Shown here one piece after another: positions 63,454 through 63,485 of a DNA stretch of 63,485 nt. The notes below the pieces were generated by a model. The model saw nothing but the letters and a program-made list of their open reading frames with translations, ran no database searches and was not told the origin of the DNA. The first letter of the stretch is position 1. Each line of letters begins with the position of its first letter. Location: positions 1 through 63,485 of the forward strand of contig CAKPMH010000005.1 of assembly GCA_934167935.1 (NCBI GenBank). The letters run 5' to 3'. The DNA is from an uncultured Bacilli bacterium (lineage in GTDB: Bacteria > Bacillota_I > Bacilli_A > RF39 > UBA660). The position numbers and the translations under genes are program-made.

Positions 63454-63485
63454 ATTGGCAACTTCCTATTTTCGCTTACACTATC
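63454..63485 (-). rRNA. rrf: Probable 3' end of a 5S rRNA gene (runs off the window end)
   Basis: The last 32 bases, read on the minus strand, give GTGTAAGCGAAAATAGG then AAGTTGCCAAT. This fits the 3' end of 5S rRNA (GAGAGUAGGACG..GCCA), and a T-run follows it as a likely terminator. The bulk of the gene would lie beyond the window. Only this short piece can be judged. Confidence 0.55.

Overview
The window reads as chromosomal DNA of a very AT-rich, low-GC Gram-positive bacterium (Bacillota), by eye about a quarter G+C. TGA is used as a stop (for example at 10356 and 34392), so this is the standard bacterial code and not the Mycoplasma code. Two alpha/beta-type small acid-soluble spore proteins, a collagen-like protein typical of spore surfaces, a sepF-divIVA-ileS order and T-box leaders all point to a spore former of Bacilli-like ancestry, possibly an uncultured gut lineage. 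I cannot name the species.

Layout. 1-8635: housekeeping and envelope genes on the minus strand: the cut N-terminus of a prepilin with a 12-G tract, an ABC-F ATPase, T-box-controlled ileS, divIVA, sepF, a VirB2-like Cys-rich membrane protein and T-box-controlled glyS. 8636-16612: a teichoic-acid-like operon with tagD, two CDP-glycerol glycerophosphotransferases, two membrane-anchored beta-propeller proteins and a glycerophosphotransferase-GT4 fusion. 16690-22123: a HerA-type ATPase, ylxM, a small membrane protein, ftsY, galE and a DUF3048 protein. 22184-43895: a composite capsule/exopolysaccharide locus in at least three transcriptional blocks. It has two intact Wzx flippases and one decayed one, a Wzy-GT4 fusion, an EpsG-type polymerase, WbsX, DUF4422, GT2 and GT4 transferases, a probable dTDP-rhamnose 4-epimerase, UDP-galactopyranose mutase, an IS110 remnant, and an initiating sugar-phosphate transferase behind a consensus promoter. 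43970-56137: vanZ-like, rodA, a large prepilin-like adhesin, rpmF with an unusual leader, DUF177, tmcAL, a VirB2-like/CHAP fusion, a Gly-rich prepilin-like protein, two SASPs around an HD-GYP gene, and thiI. 56184-58219: a collagen-like protein with a TPR glycosyltransferase. 58400-60913: a THI5/NMT1-type ABC importer. 60920-63383: the tRNA t6A operon tsaE-tsaB-rimI-tsaD, preceded at the window end by what looks like the 3' end of a 5S rRNA.

How it fits together. Much of the window builds or decorates the cell or spore surface. GalE and Glf can supply UDP-galactose and UDP-galactofuranose. The initiating transferase, the GTs, Wzx and Wzy can assemble a galactofuranose- and deoxyhexose-containing polymer. 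TagD and the glycerophosphotransferases can make poly(glycerol-phosphate). Several prepilin-like proteins carry big extracellular domains, but no pilus assembly genes are in view.

The observations I find most novel are: (1) ribosomal protein L32 carrying an N-terminal peptide like the one the protease Prp removes from L27; (2) a 12-G tract that puts a well-placed prepilin start out of frame, a candidate phase switch; (3) a pair of proteins sharing a VirB2-like membrane module with different Cys-rich ends, one ending in a CHAP hydrolase; (4) a pair of beta-propeller proteins inside a teichoic-acid operon, one with a repeated cytoplasmic motif; (5) a 69-bp duplication of a promoter and gene start that marks cassette exchange in the capsule locus.
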